DNA from: JBCBSZ01 sp039185015 | Lineage (GTDB): Bacteria > Actinomycetota > Acidimicrobiia > Acidimicrobiales > Poriferisodalaceae | Direction of reading: 5' to 3' | Assembly: GCA_039185015.1 (NCBI GenBank) | Contig: JBCDAU010000061.1 | Coordinates: 1-23,275 of the forward strand | Length of the DNA: 23,275 bases | Shown here: positions 1-7,389 of the stretch, piece after piece | How positions within the stretch are numbered: the first letter of the stretch is position 1 | How the letters are laid out: each line of letters begins with the position of its first letter | Position numbers and translations under genes: made by a program | Notes under the pieces: generated by a model | The model's input: only the letters and a program-made list of their open reading frames with translations | Database searches by the model: none | Told to the model about the DNA's origin: nothing

Positions 1-83
1 CTCGTCCGCCGCCACGGGGAGACGGTACCGGCGATGTCCAGAGCCCTGAAGCGTCGGTGCGGTGCCGACCGACCCCGGCGCGG

Positions 84-1196
84 TCAGCCCAGCAGCTCGA
101 GGAACGAGGCCCAGCGGGCCTCCGTGTCGTCCAGGGTCGCGGGAGCGCCGCCATCGACGAGGAGGTCGGACAGGTCCTGCAGGAGCCAGAACGTCGCGAA
201 GCCGTGCCCGCCGAGCACCCAGGCGTCGGCGACCACGTCGTGGGTGTCTCCCCGCTGCACCACCGACAGCTGCTCATAGATCGGCGAGGACACCAGCGGC
301 TCGACGTCGAAGATCGCCGCCTGGGCCACCACGAGGACGTCGGCGTCGTGCTCGCTCAGCACCTCGTCGGAGATGAAGTCGAACGGGATGCCCGGCACCC
401 CTTCGGAGAGCTGCGGCTCGGGCCGGTCGAGCCCGACCCCGAGCAGGAGCTGGCCGATGGCGCCGCCGGAGTTCACGGCGACGATGTTGCCGACGCGGGC
501 CGTGAGCACCGAGATGGAGGTACCCCCAGCGCCGGCCGTCGCCAGCGCCGAGGCGACGTCGGCTTCGAAGCCGTCGACCGCGGCGATCACCGCGTCGGCG
601 CGATCGACCGCATCGAGCTGCGAGGCGAACGCGGTGAGCTGCTCCTGCCACGTCACGTCGACCGGTGCGACGACGAGCGGCGCGACCTGCTCGAAGTCGT
701 CCACCCGATCGACCACCCACGGGCTGCCGATCGAGACGAGCACGTCGGGCTGGAGGCCGGCGAGCAGCTCGAACGACGGCTCGGCGATGACGAACTCGAC
801 CGACTCGATGCCGAGCTGCTCGTTCAGCCGGGCGAAGGTCTCCGACGACAGGGTCGTCAACACGACGTCCGGGGCGATGTCGAGAGACAACAGTGCGAAG
901 GCAGCCTGTTCGTCGAGGGCGACGACCGTCTCGCCGTCGTCGACCTCGGCCTCGTCGGTGGCAGTCTGCGGTTCGTCGGCCACCGTGTCCTCGGCGGCAG
1001 CTCCGGTGTCGTCGACCTCCGTGTCGTTCGCCTCCGCCTCCTCCGTGGCGTCCTCGGTCGCACCGGGCGCGGGGGTCTCGCTGGTCGTCGTGGTGGCGAG
1101 AGCCGATGCGTCGCCGTCGTCATCACCGCCTCCGCAGGAGGCGATCAACAGCAACAGCGGGAGGATGGCGGAACCCAGTCGGAAGCGACGATGCAT
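84..1196 (-). CDS. Iron-chelate-type ABC transporter substrate-binding lipoprotein
   Basis: The 370-residue product begins with a lipoprotein signal (MHRRFR, hydrophobic LLLLIAS, lipidated Cys21), followed by an acidic, Thr/Ala/Glu-rich linker to about residue 95. The rest resembles the periplasmic-binding family of FecB/FepB/BtuF type (Peripla_BP_2): 'VVALDEQAAFALLSLDIAPDV', 'ELLAGLQPDVLVSIG', and late 'DFISDEVLSEHDADVLVV'. Such proteins capture ferric siderophores, haem or cobalamin outside the membrane and deliver them to a FecCD-type permease. The permease and ATPase genes are not in the window and may lie beyond the left edge or elsewhere. An iron box and a -10-like hexamer lie directly upstream, which supports iron-repressed expression and a siderophore or haem ligand. 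The ATG start is supported by the signal peptide and by the promoter spacing. Family call is strong; ligand is inferred. Confidence 0.86.
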   Translation of the reverse strand: MHRRFRLGSAILPLLLLIASCGGGDDDGDASALATTTTSETPAPGATEDATEEAEANDTEVDDTGAAAEDTVADEPQTATDEAEVDDGETVVALDEQAAFALLSLDIAPDVVLTTLSSETFARLNEQLGIESVEFVIAEPSFELLAGLQPDVLVSIGSPWVVDRVDDFEQVAPLVVAPVDVTWQEQLTAFASQLDAVDRADAVIAAVDGFEADVASALATAGAGGTSISVLTARVGNIVAVNSGGAIGQLLLGVGLDRPEPQLSEGVPGIPFDFISDEVLSEHDADVLVVAQAAIFDVEPLVSSPIYEQLSVVQRGDTHDVVADAWVLGGHGFATFWLLQDLSDLLVDGGAPATLDDTEARWASFLELLG

Positions 1197-1202
1197 CGCA
1201 CG

Positions 1203-1208
1203 ACTCTA
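1203..1208 (-). promoter_or_regulatory. -10-like hexamer for the iron-binding lipoprotein gene
   Basis: On the minus strand this reads TAGAGT and ends 6 nt before the ATG, the spacing expected of a leaderless transcript. No Shine-Dalgarno sequence fits in that space. Inferred from pattern only. Confidence 0.45.
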
Positions 1209-1209
1209 G

Positions 1210-1228
1210 TAAGGGTGACCTAACCTGC
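1210..1228 (-). promoter_or_regulatory. IdeR/DtxR-type iron box
   Basis: The minus-strand 19-mer GCAGGTTAGGTCACCCTTA matches the IdeR/DtxR consensus TTAGGTTAGGCTAACCTAA at 13 of 19 positions by my count, including the whole AGGTTAGG left arm. It lies one base upstream of the -10-like hexamer of the substrate-binding protein gene, so Fe(II)-bound repressor would block RNA polymerase. The regulator itself is not in the window. The divergent HxlR gene begins about 50 bp away and could also be affected. Confidence 0.72.
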
Positions 1229-1263
1229 CAGCGAAGTCGCACCGACCCTCGTCGACGAGTGCC

Positions 1264-1269
1264 TAGCCT
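1264..1269 (+). promoter_or_regulatory. -10-like hexamer for the HxlR-family gene
   Basis: TAGCCT lies 7 nt before the GTG at 1277. This spacing fits a leaderless transcript and helps decide the start, because no ribosome-binding site is seen before any candidate start. Pattern-based inference. Confidence 0.4.
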
Positions 1270-1276
1270 CCGGCCG

Positions 1277-1906
1277 GTGCCCGCCCGCTCGTACGGCCAG
1301 TTCTGCGGCCTCGCTCGTGCCCTCGAACACGTGGGCGACCGGTGGACGCTGCTCATCGTGCGACAGCTCCTCACGAGTCCCCGTCGCTACGTCGACCTGC
1401 AGCGGGCGTTGGTGGGGATCTCCTCCAACGTGCTCGCCGATCGGCTGCAGCGACTCGAGGCCGACGGCATCGCGCACCAGACCGAGCTGCCGGCTCCGGC
1501 TCGCACTCCGGTCTGGGATCTCACCGACGAGGGTCGAACCCTGGAGCCGGTCGTGTTGGAGCTGCTGCGCTGGGGCACCCGGTACCTCGCCGATCCCGAT
1601 CGGAGCGACGAACCCGCGCACGACGACTGGATGGTGCTGCCCCTCCGGTGGCTCGCCGCCCGGGCGCCGGTCGACCGGGAGCACGTGTGGCGATTCGAGG
1701 TCGACGGGGAGCGGACGATGACGGTCCGCGTGGCCGGGACCGACGTCGAGCTCGATCCCGGAGCCGCGGCCGCGCTGGTGGTGCGTGCGTCTCGGCGGGG
1801 TGATCTGGCCGCCGTGCTCGCGGGCGTCGTGCCGCCACCCGGGCAGCTCGAGCTCGACGGAGCGGCGGGGCCCTTCGTCCAGCTCGTCGACGCCGGCAAC
1901 GCATGA
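1277..1906 (+). CDS. HxlR-family winged-helix transcriptional regulator with extra C-terminal domain
   Basis: The 209-residue protein opens with the typical HxlR pattern 'RSYGQFCGLARALEHVGDRW' followed by 'TLLIVRQLL' and the wing region 'RLEADGIAHQTELPAPARTPVWDLT', so residues 1-100 form the DNA-binding domain. The remaining ~105 residues ('VWRFEVDGERTMTVRVAGTDVELDPGAAAALVVRAS') resemble the SCP2-like extension seen in some actinobacterial members, which may bind a small hydrophobic ligand. GTG at 1277 was chosen because homologues begin just before RSYGQFC and a -10-like TAGCCT lies 7 nt upstream; an in-frame GTG at 1259 is the alternative. It is divergent from the iron-binding lipoprotein gene, but the iron box points to IdeR control of that gene. 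Target genes are unknown. Confidence 0.82.
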   Translation: MPARSYGQFCGLARALEHVGDRWTLLIVRQLLTSPRRYVDLQRALVGISSNVLADRLQRLEADGIAHQTELPAPARTPVWDLTDEGRTLEPVVLELLRWGTRYLADPDRSDEPAHDDWMVLPLRWLAARAPVDREHVWRFEVDGERTMTVRVAGTDVELDPGAAAALVVRASRRGDLAAVLAGVVPPPGQLELDGAAGPFVQLVDAGNA

Positions 1907-1964
1907 CTACTACTTCTGTATGTTGCTGTTGCTTTTTCGAAGTGACGCGACGAGCATCGCGAGC

Positions 1965-2642
1965 ATGAGCGACTTCCCCGCCGACGCCGTGACCCTGCTC
2001 GCCGAGCTGCCGTCGAAGCCGTCGGGATGGACCAAGCAGCACGCCGACCGCTATCAGGCGGAGCTGATGAACCCGCTCCGCGAGCTCGTCGATGAGCTCG
2101 GCGATCGGCTGCGGACGACCGTGTCGCCCGGCATCGCATCAGCGCCCACGGTGCGGGGCTCGATCTCGCCGGTCACGACCGACAAGCGCTTCGCCGGACC
2201 TGATGCGGCCGACCACAAGGACCACGTCCTCCTCCGCTTCTGGGAGGGAGCGACGAAGCAGACGGCGCCGACGCTGTTCGTGCGGATCGGCGCCGACGGC
2301 TTCGGGTTCGCCTCCGGCGTCCCACTGGTGAAGGACCTGCGGGAACGTTGGCGCACCGCGGTCGCCGGCGAACCCGGCGCCGAGGTCGCCCAGCTCCTCG
2401 ATGCGCTCGCCACCGACGGTCACGAGCTCTCGGGCGACCTGCTCGCCAAGGTGCCGTCACCACACCCCGCCGACCATCCCCGGGCCGAGCTCCTTCGACG
2501 CACCGGCGGCCTCCAGGTCCGCACGCTCCAGCAGGTCCCCGACGCGGCCGGCGTGACCGAGGTGGCCGAACGCTGCGCCACGGCCCTCGACCCCTACGCG
2601 AGCCTGCACCGTTGGTTCGTCGCCCACATCGAGGAGGGCTGA
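1965..2642 (+). CDS. DUF2461/TIGR02453-like protein
   Basis: The 225-residue protein has the N-terminal pattern of the DUF2461 family: 'FPADAVTLLAELPSKPSGWTKQHADRYQAELMNPL', then a basic/aromatic stretch 'GSISPVTTDKRF' corresponding to the family's R-D-x-RF segment, and 'LLRFWEG'. The biochemical role of this widespread cytoplasmic family is not established. The ATG at 1965 fits the family N-terminus; an upstream in-frame ATG at 1920 would add 15 residues (MLLLLFRSDATSIAS) without family support. It is followed after 4 nt by a small gene on the same strand, so the two are probably co-transcribed. The ~58 bp before it are unusually AT-rich for this window (TTGCTGTTGCTTTTTCG), perhaps a promoter. 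Confidence 0.7.
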   Translation: MSDFPADAVTLLAELPSKPSGWTKQHADRYQAELMNPLRELVDELGDRLRTTVSPGIASAPTVRGSISPVTTDKRFAGPDAADHKDHVLLRFWEGATKQTAPTLFVRIGADGFGFASGVPLVKDLRERWRTAVAGEPGAEVAQLLDALATDGHELSGDLLAKVPSPHPADHPRAELLRRTGGLQVRTLQQVPDAAGVTEVAERCATALDPYASLHRWFVAHIEEG

Positions 2643-2646
2643 CCCC

Positions 2647-2958
2647 ATGAGCGAGACCCACGAGCTGTTCTGGGAGCTCGCCGGCGAGCGCATCGCCGCC
2701 GGGCGGGCGGTCGAGGGCACGATGATGGGCACCCCGTGCGTTCGCCGCGACGGCGAGTTCGTCGCGATGGCCGCTCGCAAATGGGACGGCATGATCGTCA
2801 AGCTCACGCCCGAGCGGGTGGACGAGCTCGTCGAGGCCGGGACCGGGGAGTCCTTCGCTCCGGCCGGCAGGACCTTCCGGGCGTGGCTCCTCGTTCCCGA
2901 CCCCGACGAGTCGATGTGGGCCGCGCTGCTCGACGAGGCCCTGGAGACCGCGGGCTGA
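2647..2958 (+). CDS. Small TfoX-N-like protein
   Basis: A 103-residue soluble protein with no signal peptide or membrane segment. The pattern 'MMGTPCVRRDGEFVAMAARKWDGMIVKLTPERVDELVEAG' then 'FAPAGRTFRAWLLVP' resembles the TfoX N-terminal/YjbR-like fold, in which a short beta meander around a G-x-P/F segment is followed by helices. Members of this fold have no firmly known activity outside the competence regulator TfoX. It starts 4 nt after the preceding stop and is probably translated from the same mRNA. The assignment rests on a remembered pattern, so function should be treated as unknown. Confidence 0.62.
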   Translation: MSETHELFWELAGERIAAGRAVEGTMMGTPCVRRDGEFVAMAARKWDGMIVKLTPERVDELVEAGTGESFAPAGRTFRAWLLVPDPDESMWAALLDEALETAG

Positions 2959-2959
2959 A

Positions 2960-2979
2960 CCCCGCCGCCTCCGGCGGGG
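2960..2979. terminator. Hairpin between convergent genes
   Basis: Perfect 8-bp GC stem (CCCCGCCG/CGGCGGGG) with loop CCTC, placed between two converging stop codons. There is no T-tract, as is common in high-GC actinobacteria. It could terminate transcription from both sides. Confidence 0.55.
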
Positions 2980-2983
2980 GACG

Positions 2984-4075
2984 TCAGCTGAAGTGCTCGA
3001 AGCCGACCACGGTGGCGTCGCTCCAGCTGCCGACCCCCGGGGACTCGAGCAGGTCCGTCCCGGCACCGCCTCGCAGGATCGAGCCGAGGCCGTCGTCGAG
3101 GAGCCCGTCGGCGATCCACAGGACGTCGTCGCCCGGACCCATCCGGATGTCGACCGGCCACAGCGGGGTGTGGGTCGGCGTGGGAAGCCCACCGTCGTTG
3201 TTGGCGTAGATCTCGTCCTCCCCGGCGCCGAGCGCGACGGTCAGGCGCCCGTCCCACTGGTTCTCGGAGCGGAACGTGACCGTGTCGTCACCCCCGCGGA
3301 GGTTGATGACCGGGTTGGTGCCGAGGTCCGACATGAACGTGCCGAATCCGCCCCGATCCGCGCCGCCGAAGGCCAGGAGACGGCCCACCTTCGAGTGCCA
3401 GAGGTTCGGTGCGAAGCCGTCGCCGGCCGAGGTGAAGATGGCGCGTCGCTCGACGGTGGACGAGCGGAGATCGAACTCGGTCCGGTCGCCGGTGTCGAAG
3501 CGGAGGTCATCGCGGACCACGGTGTCCCAGATCTCGACGTCCTGGTCGCGCCCCTCGGGAGCCGACTCGGGACGCACGATCAGCTCACCGGCGATGTCGG
3601 CGTTGCGGACCTCGATCACGTCTGCCCCGTCGCCGCCCTCGATCGACAGGGTGCCGGGGAAGGAGATCGCCGACGACGGTCCGACGTGGATGCGGTCGTC
3701 GCCGCCCTGCATCTGGACGATCACGTCGCCGGTGACCTGGCCGTAGAGGTTGTGGACGACGACCCGCCCGTTGTCCTTGCGAACCCACACCGAGTACCCG
3801 AACGGGCTGCCGTGGACGTCGACCCGATTGGGGCCGTCATCGCCGCTGATCCGCAGGTCGCCGTCGGCGGTCACGACGACGTCGACGTCGTGCGACAGCG
3901 GCAGAGGCGGGGGTGGCGGCGGGGCCGTCGTGGTGGTCGTGGTCGGCGGACCGGGGACCGCGGCGACCGGGGCCGAGGCGAGCAGGCCGAGGCCGACGAC
4001 GGCGACGACGGCCAGGGCGACCAGTCGGCCGAAGCGCGGCCGCACGACGTCGCCGGTGGTGGTGGTGATGGGCAT
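2984..4075 (-). CDS. Secreted protein with GGxGxD-type (RTX-like) repeats
   Basis: A 363-residue protein with an N-terminal signal segment (basic RPRFGR, then LVALAVVAVVGLGLLASAPVAA), a Thr run followed by a Pro run as a linker, and a long repetitive beta-rich body. Six glycine/aspartate motifs recur through the body: GGDDRIHVG, GGDGADVIEV, GGDDTVTF, GAGEDEIYA, GPGDDVLWI and GGAGTDLLES. These follow the hemolysin-type calcium-binding pattern GGxGxDx(hydrophobic), although they are spread out and not in tandem, so a beta-helix with calcium sites at turns is likely. No catalytic domain is recognised. The start was chosen by the signal peptide and by AAGGAG eight bases upstream; a longer reading frame to 4231 has no signal sequence. 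It is divergent from a cell-wall amidase gene. Confidence 0.72.
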   Translation of the reverse strand: MPITTTTGDVVRPRFGRLVALAVVAVVGLGLLASAPVAAVPGPPTTTTTTAPPPPPPLPLSHDVDVVVTADGDLRISGDDGPNRVDVHGSPFGYSVWVRKDNGRVVVHNLYGQVTGDVIVQMQGGDDRIHVGPSSAISFPGTLSIEGGDGADVIEVRNADIAGELIVRPESAPEGRDQDVEIWDTVVRDDLRFDTGDRTEFDLRSSTVERRAIFTSAGDGFAPNLWHSKVGRLLAFGGADRGGFGTFMSDLGTNPVINLRGGDDTVTFRSENQWDGRLTVALGAGEDEIYANNDGGLPTPTHTPLWPVDIRMGPGDDVLWIADGLLDDGLGSILRGGAGTDLLESPGVGSWSDATVVGFEHFS

Positions 4076-4079
4076 GGTG

Positions 4080-4128
4080 GTGCTCCTTGTTCGTATCGAG
4101 ACCCGCGATCGAGCGGGCCGTGGAGCAC
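4080..4128 (-). promoter_or_regulatory. Possible ribosome-site-sequestering hairpin in the 5' leader
   Basis: GTGCTCC (4080-4086) and GGAGCAC (4122-4128) are perfect complements and enclose a second stem, CCCGC (4102-4106) with GCGGG (4113-4117). In the minus-strand mRNA the outer stem would pair with the AAGGAG ribosome site of the secreted-protein gene. This is structure seen in the sequence; a regulatory effect is speculative. Confidence 0.3.
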
Positions 4129-4238
4129 TCTGCGGGACGACCGGCGGAAGCTCTTGGAGGAGCGCTGGAGAACCGATGGAGAGCTCACGGAGCACGTCCA
4201 TCGACGCCTCCGTCGAACCGCTGCGCCACACTCATGAG

Positions 4239-5252
4239 GTGACCGGGCGAGGGTTGGGGACCGTGGCGCTGGCGTTGAGCGCCGCGCTGCTCGGCGCGGC
4301 GTGCAGCGTGCTCGACACGTCGCCCGCACCCGAGGCGACCGCCACCACCACCTTCGCCGCTGCCCCGCCGACCACGACGCCGGTCACGATCGTCGGATCG
4401 CCCTCGGCCACCACCACCTCGACGACCGAACCCGGTCCGCCGAGGGCGCTGATCACCCCGACGGGCGTCGTCGTGCCCATCCGGGGCGGGGCTCCGGGCG
4501 CGTGGGTCGTCGGCACGCCCTGCCACGGCGAGGCCACGATCGAGGACGGCGGGATCCTCCGCGGCGCGAGCGTGTTGATCGACCCCGGACACGGCGGCGA
4601 CGACGAGCCGGGAGCCGTCGGCCGAGGCGGGCTGCAGGAGGCCGACCTCAACCTCGACGTCGCCTGGCGCCTGGCCGCTGCGCTGGAGCGGCGGGGCATC
4701 GACAGCGTGCTGACCAGACCCTCGGACTACCGCATCGCCATCATCGCCCGCGCCGAGATCGCCACCGCGCTCCAGCCCGACGTGTTCATCTCGATCCACC
4801 ACAACGCCGGTGAGAGCGCCGTGCTCGACGTGCCCGGCGTCGAGGTCTTCCACCAGTCGACGTCACCGGAGTCGCAGCGGCTCGGCGGCATCGTCTTCGA
4901 GGAGCTGGTCGACGCCTTCGAGCGGTACGACATCGAGTGGTACGGCGGACCCCTCCGCGGCGTCTCCGCCCGACTCAACGGCGACGACGAAGACCTCTAC
5001 GGCGTGCTCCGTCGCCCGACCGGGATCGTGACGGTGCTGAGCGAGGCGATGTACCTCTCCAACCCGCTGGAGGAGCAGCTCCTCCAGGACCCGGCGGTGC
5101 GCGACGTCGAAGCCGAGGCCCTCGCCACGGCGATCGAGCGGTACCTCGCCACCGACGACCCCGGCTCGGGGTTCATCGAGACGACCGTCTTCCGTGGCGA
5201 CCTCGGATCCGGTGGATCGACCATCGGCTGCGTCGACCCGCCGCTCGCCTGA
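4239..5252 (+). CDS. Lipoprotein N-acetylmuramoyl-L-alanine amidase (Amidase_3)
   Basis: The 337-residue protein has a lipoprotein signal (VTGRG, hydrophobic segment, lipobox LGAAC with Cys22), a Thr/Pro/Ala-rich linker to about residue 70, and an Amidase_3 domain from about residue 107 to 305. Zinc-site and catalytic features are visible: 'VLIDPGHGGDD' (first His), 'GLQEADLNLDVAWRL' (Glu), 'VFISIHHNA' (second His) and 'VLSEAMYLSNPLEE' (catalytic Glu). Such enzymes cut the amide bond between MurNAc and L-Ala in peptidoglycan, outside the membrane. GTG at 4239 was chosen because it gives a compact signal with a positive N-region; upstream extensions add non-signal residues. The C-terminal tail (SGGSTIGCVDPPLA) contains an extra cysteine. 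Divergent from the secreted repeat protein. Confidence 0.88.
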   Translation: MTGRGLGTVALALSAALLGAACSVLDTSPAPEATATTTFAAAPPTTTPVTIVGSPSATTTSTTEPGPPRALITPTGVVVPIRGGAPGAWVVGTPCHGEATIEDGGILRGASVLIDPGHGGDDEPGAVGRGGLQEADLNLDVAWRLAAALERRGIDSVLTRPSDYRIAIIARAEIATALQPDVFISIHHNAGESAVLDVPGVEVFHQSTSPESQRLGGIVFEELVDAFERYDIEWYGGPLRGVSARLNGDDEDLYGVLRRPTGIVTVLSEAMYLSNPLEEQLLQDPAVRDVEAEALATAIERYLATDDPGSGFIETTVFRGDLGSGGSTIGCVDPPLA

Positions 5253-5281
5253 CGGCCCGACACGCGCCCACCCATCCCGGT

Positions 5282-5287
5282 TAGCGT
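5282..5287 (+). promoter_or_regulatory. -10-like hexamer before the helical-protein/ligase pair
   Basis: TAGCGT lies 25 nt before the ATG at 5313, leaving room for a short leader with the ribosome site GGAGGT at 5301-5306. The same hexamer occurs before other genes in the window. Confidence 0.35.
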
Positions 5288-5312
5288 CGTTCCCGCACCC
5301 GGAGGTGGATCC

Positions 5313-5765
5313 ATGGGGGACGGGGACGGACTGGCCGACGCTCGCCGGCAGCGAGAGGCCCTGCTCGACGCGACCAGCGCGCTCGAGGTCGCGTTGTCCG
5401 CACCGGCAGCGGATCCGGAGTGGCCCGACGCCGTGCGCGGGGCGCTGGTGGACGTGGACGTGACGATCCGGGCCCACATCCAGGAGATGGAGGGCGACGA
5501 CGGCCTCCTCGCCCGGGTCCGACGCGAGAACCCTCGGCTCGCGAACGCGGTCAACCGCCTCGTCGATCAGCACCTCGTGATGACCCAGCTGACCCGAAAG
5601 GTGGTCGATCGCCTCGACGGAGCGATGGCCCGGCTCGACGACGACGAGGTGGCCGGCATCCGGGAGGACGCGATGTCGCTGCTCGGTGCCGTCGTGCGCT
5701 ACCGCCAGCGGGGTGCCGACCTGCTCTACGAGGCCTACCAGGTCGACGTCGGCGGCCCGGGGTGA
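5313..5765 (+). CDS. Small all-helical protein, possibly hemerythrin-like without full metal site
   Basis: A 150-residue soluble protein predicted to be almost entirely helical. Order and spacing ('ALEVALSAP' helix, 'VDVTIRAHIQEMEGDDGLLARVRRENPRLANAVNRLVDQH' and a final 'AVVRYRQRGADLLYEAYQVDVGG') recall a group of actinobacterial proteins annotated as hemerythrin-domain. Only two histidines (H55, H87) sit where HHE proteins have five to six metal ligands, so a di-iron site is doubtful. A strong ribosome site GGAGGT lies just before the ATG. Its TGA abuts the GTG of the DNA ligase gene, so the two are translationally coupled. Function unknown. Confidence 0.65.
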   Translation: MGDGDGLADARRQREALLDATSALEVALSAPAADPEWPDAVRGALVDVDVTIRAHIQEMEGDDGLLARVRRENPRLANAVNRLVDQHLVMTQLTRKVVDRLDGAMARLDDDEVAGIREDAMSLLGAVVRYRQRGADLLYEAYQVDVGGPG

Positions 5766-7313
5766 GTGTCTGACACAGCCGAGCGCGACGATGGCGCGGT
5801 GCTCTTCGCCCGCCTCGTCGCCACCTCGCTCGTCGTCGGTGCCACCTCCAAGCGGGGCGAGAAGACGGCGGCCCTCGCCGAGGTGCTCCGCGAGCTCGAT
5901 CCCGGCGAGGTCGAGGCGGCGGTCGGGTTCCTCTCCGGGGATCCGCGGCAGGGACGCATCGGCGTCGGATGGCGGACCGTCGCCGCCGTGGACGCTCCCC
6001 CGGCCGACGCACCGTCCCTGACCGTCCTCGACATCGACGGCGTCCTCGAACGGCTGCAGGCCACCACCGGATCAGGCTCGGTGCAGGCCCGGGCGGAGCA
6101 GCTCACCGACCTGTTCGGGCGGGCGACGGCCGACGAGGCCGAGTTCCTCCGCCGGCTGCTCGTCGGTGAGCTGCGCCAGGGCGCTCTCGCCGGCGTGGTC
6201 GCCGATGCGGTCGCCAAGGCTGCCGGCGTCCCGGCGACCGCGGTCCGGCGAGCGGCGATGCTGAGTGGCGACCTCCGGCTCGCCGCGAGCGTCGCGCTGA
6301 CCGACGGGGTCGATGGCCTGCGGGCGGTCCGTCTGCGCGTCGGGCATGGGATCCAACCGATGCTCGCCTCGACCGCGGAGGACCTCACGGCGGCCGTCGA
6401 GGAGCTCGGCACCGTCTCGGTCGAGTGGAAGCTCGACGGCGCTCGGGTCCAGGTCCACCGAGACGGCGACGAGGTGCGCGTGTACACCCGCAACCTCAAC
6501 GACGTCACGGATCGACTCCCCGAGGTGGTCGCCGTCGCTCGCTCGCTCCCGGTCGAGACGGTGGTGCTCGACGGCGAGACCCTCTCGGTCGATGCCGACG
6601 GCCGCCCCGCCGCCTTCCAGGACACGATGAGTCGGTTCGGCACCGAGGACGAAGCCGGGTGGGAGGCGACGCTGCAGCCCTGGTTCTTCGACGTGCTCCA
6701 CGTCGACGGCACCGACCTGGTCGACGAGCCGTTGTCCGCTCGACTCGACGTGTTGGAGCGCATCGCCGCCGCACATCGGATCCCCGGCCAGGTCACCGAC
6801 GACGCCGAGGTCGCCACCGTGGTCGCCGACGAGGCGCTGTCGCTCGGCCACGAGGGCGTGATGGTCAAGGGCGTCGACAGCCGGTACGAGGCGGGGCGCC
6901 GAGGGAAGGCCTGGCGCAAGGTGAAACCGGCCCACACCCTCGATCTCGTGGTGCTCGCCGCCGAGTGGGGCCACGGTCGTCGCACCGGCTGGCTGTCCAA
7001 CCTCCACCTCGGTGCCCGCGACCCCGACGGCGGCTTCGTGATGGTCGGCAAGACCTTCAAGGGCATGACCGACGAGCTGCTCGCCTGGCAGACCGTGCGA
7101 CTACAGGAGCTCGAGGTCGAGCGGTCGGGCATCACGGTCCACGTCCGGCCGGAGCTCGTCGTCGAGATCGCGGTCGACGGAGTGCAGACGTCGACCCGCT
7201 ACGCAGGCGGCGCCGCGCTGCGCTTCGCCCGCGTGAAGGGCTACCGCCCCGACAAGGACGCCGCCGACGCCGACACGATCGACACCGTCCGGGGTCTGCG
7301 TCCCGGCAGCTGA
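5766..7313 (+). CDS. lig: ATP-dependent DNA ligase
   Basis: The 515-residue protein has the three-domain layout of ATP-dependent ligases (LigB type of actinobacteria): an N-terminal helical DNA-binding domain (about 1-190), the adenylation domain (about 195-400) and an OB-fold domain (about 410-510). Motif I is 'VEWKLDGARVQVH', with Lys222 as the AMP acceptor. Others visible are 'VLDGE' (motif III region), 'FFDVLHVDG', 'EGVMVKGVDSRYEAGRRGKAW' (motif IV) and 'RKVKP' (motif V). It seals nicks in DNA with ATP. The GTG start directly follows the previous stop, and the sequence immediately after it ('LFARLVATSLVVGATSKRGEKTAALAEVL') matches the usual N-terminus. There is no LigD-type nuclease or polymerase domain and no Ku gene nearby, so a role in NHEJ is not suggested. 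Confidence 0.93.
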   Translation: MSDTAERDDGAVLFARLVATSLVVGATSKRGEKTAALAEVLRELDPGEVEAAVGFLSGDPRQGRIGVGWRTVAAVDAPPADAPSLTVLDIDGVLERLQATTGSGSVQARAEQLTDLFGRATADEAEFLRRLLVGELRQGALAGVVADAVAKAAGVPATAVRRAAMLSGDLRLAASVALTDGVDGLRAVRLRVGHGIQPMLASTAEDLTAAVEELGTVSVEWKLDGARVQVHRDGDEVRVYTRNLNDVTDRLPEVVAVARSLPVETVVLDGETLSVDADGRPAAFQDTMSRFGTEDEAGWEATLQPWFFDVLHVDGTDLVDEPLSARLDVLERIAAAHRIPGQVTDDAEVATVVADEALSLGHEGVMVKGVDSRYEAGRRGKAWRKVKPAHTLDLVVLAAEWGHGRRTGWLSNLHLGARDPDGGFVMVGKTFKGMTDELLAWQTVRLQELEVERSGITVHVRPELVVEIAVDGVQTSTRYAGGAALRFARVKGYRPDKDAADADTIDTVRGLRPGS

Positions 7314-7340
7314 GGCCCCGTGTGCTCGCGCCCGGACGCG

Positions 7341-7373
7341 ACGGTGGGGCCGGCGGATCGCCGGCCCCACCGT
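7341..7373. terminator. Very strong hairpin between ligase and peptide genes
   Basis: A perfect 15-bp stem (ACGGTGGGGCCGGCG and its complement) with a 3-nt loop GAT, between the stop of the DNA ligase gene and the stop of the last precursor peptide gene on the opposite strand. Position and symmetry indicate a bidirectional intrinsic terminator, despite the lack of a T-tract. Confidence 0.75.
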
Positions 7374-7389
7374 GCTCGAAGCTCTGGTG

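Noticed and set aside
1..83. Possible gene or element at the left edge
   Set aside because: No coding or structural signal was recognised in these bases beyond short shadows.
57..1223. Long plus-strand open frame opposite the lipoprotein gene
   Set aside because: Arg/Gly/Asp-rich shadow with no family features; the minus strand has a signal peptide, lipobox, binding-protein motifs and an iron-regulated promoter.
2993..4237. Plus-strand frame opposite the secreted repeat protein
   Set aside because: Composition is that of an antisense shadow (Val/Arg/Asp-rich); the minus strand has a signal peptide and GGxGxD motifs.
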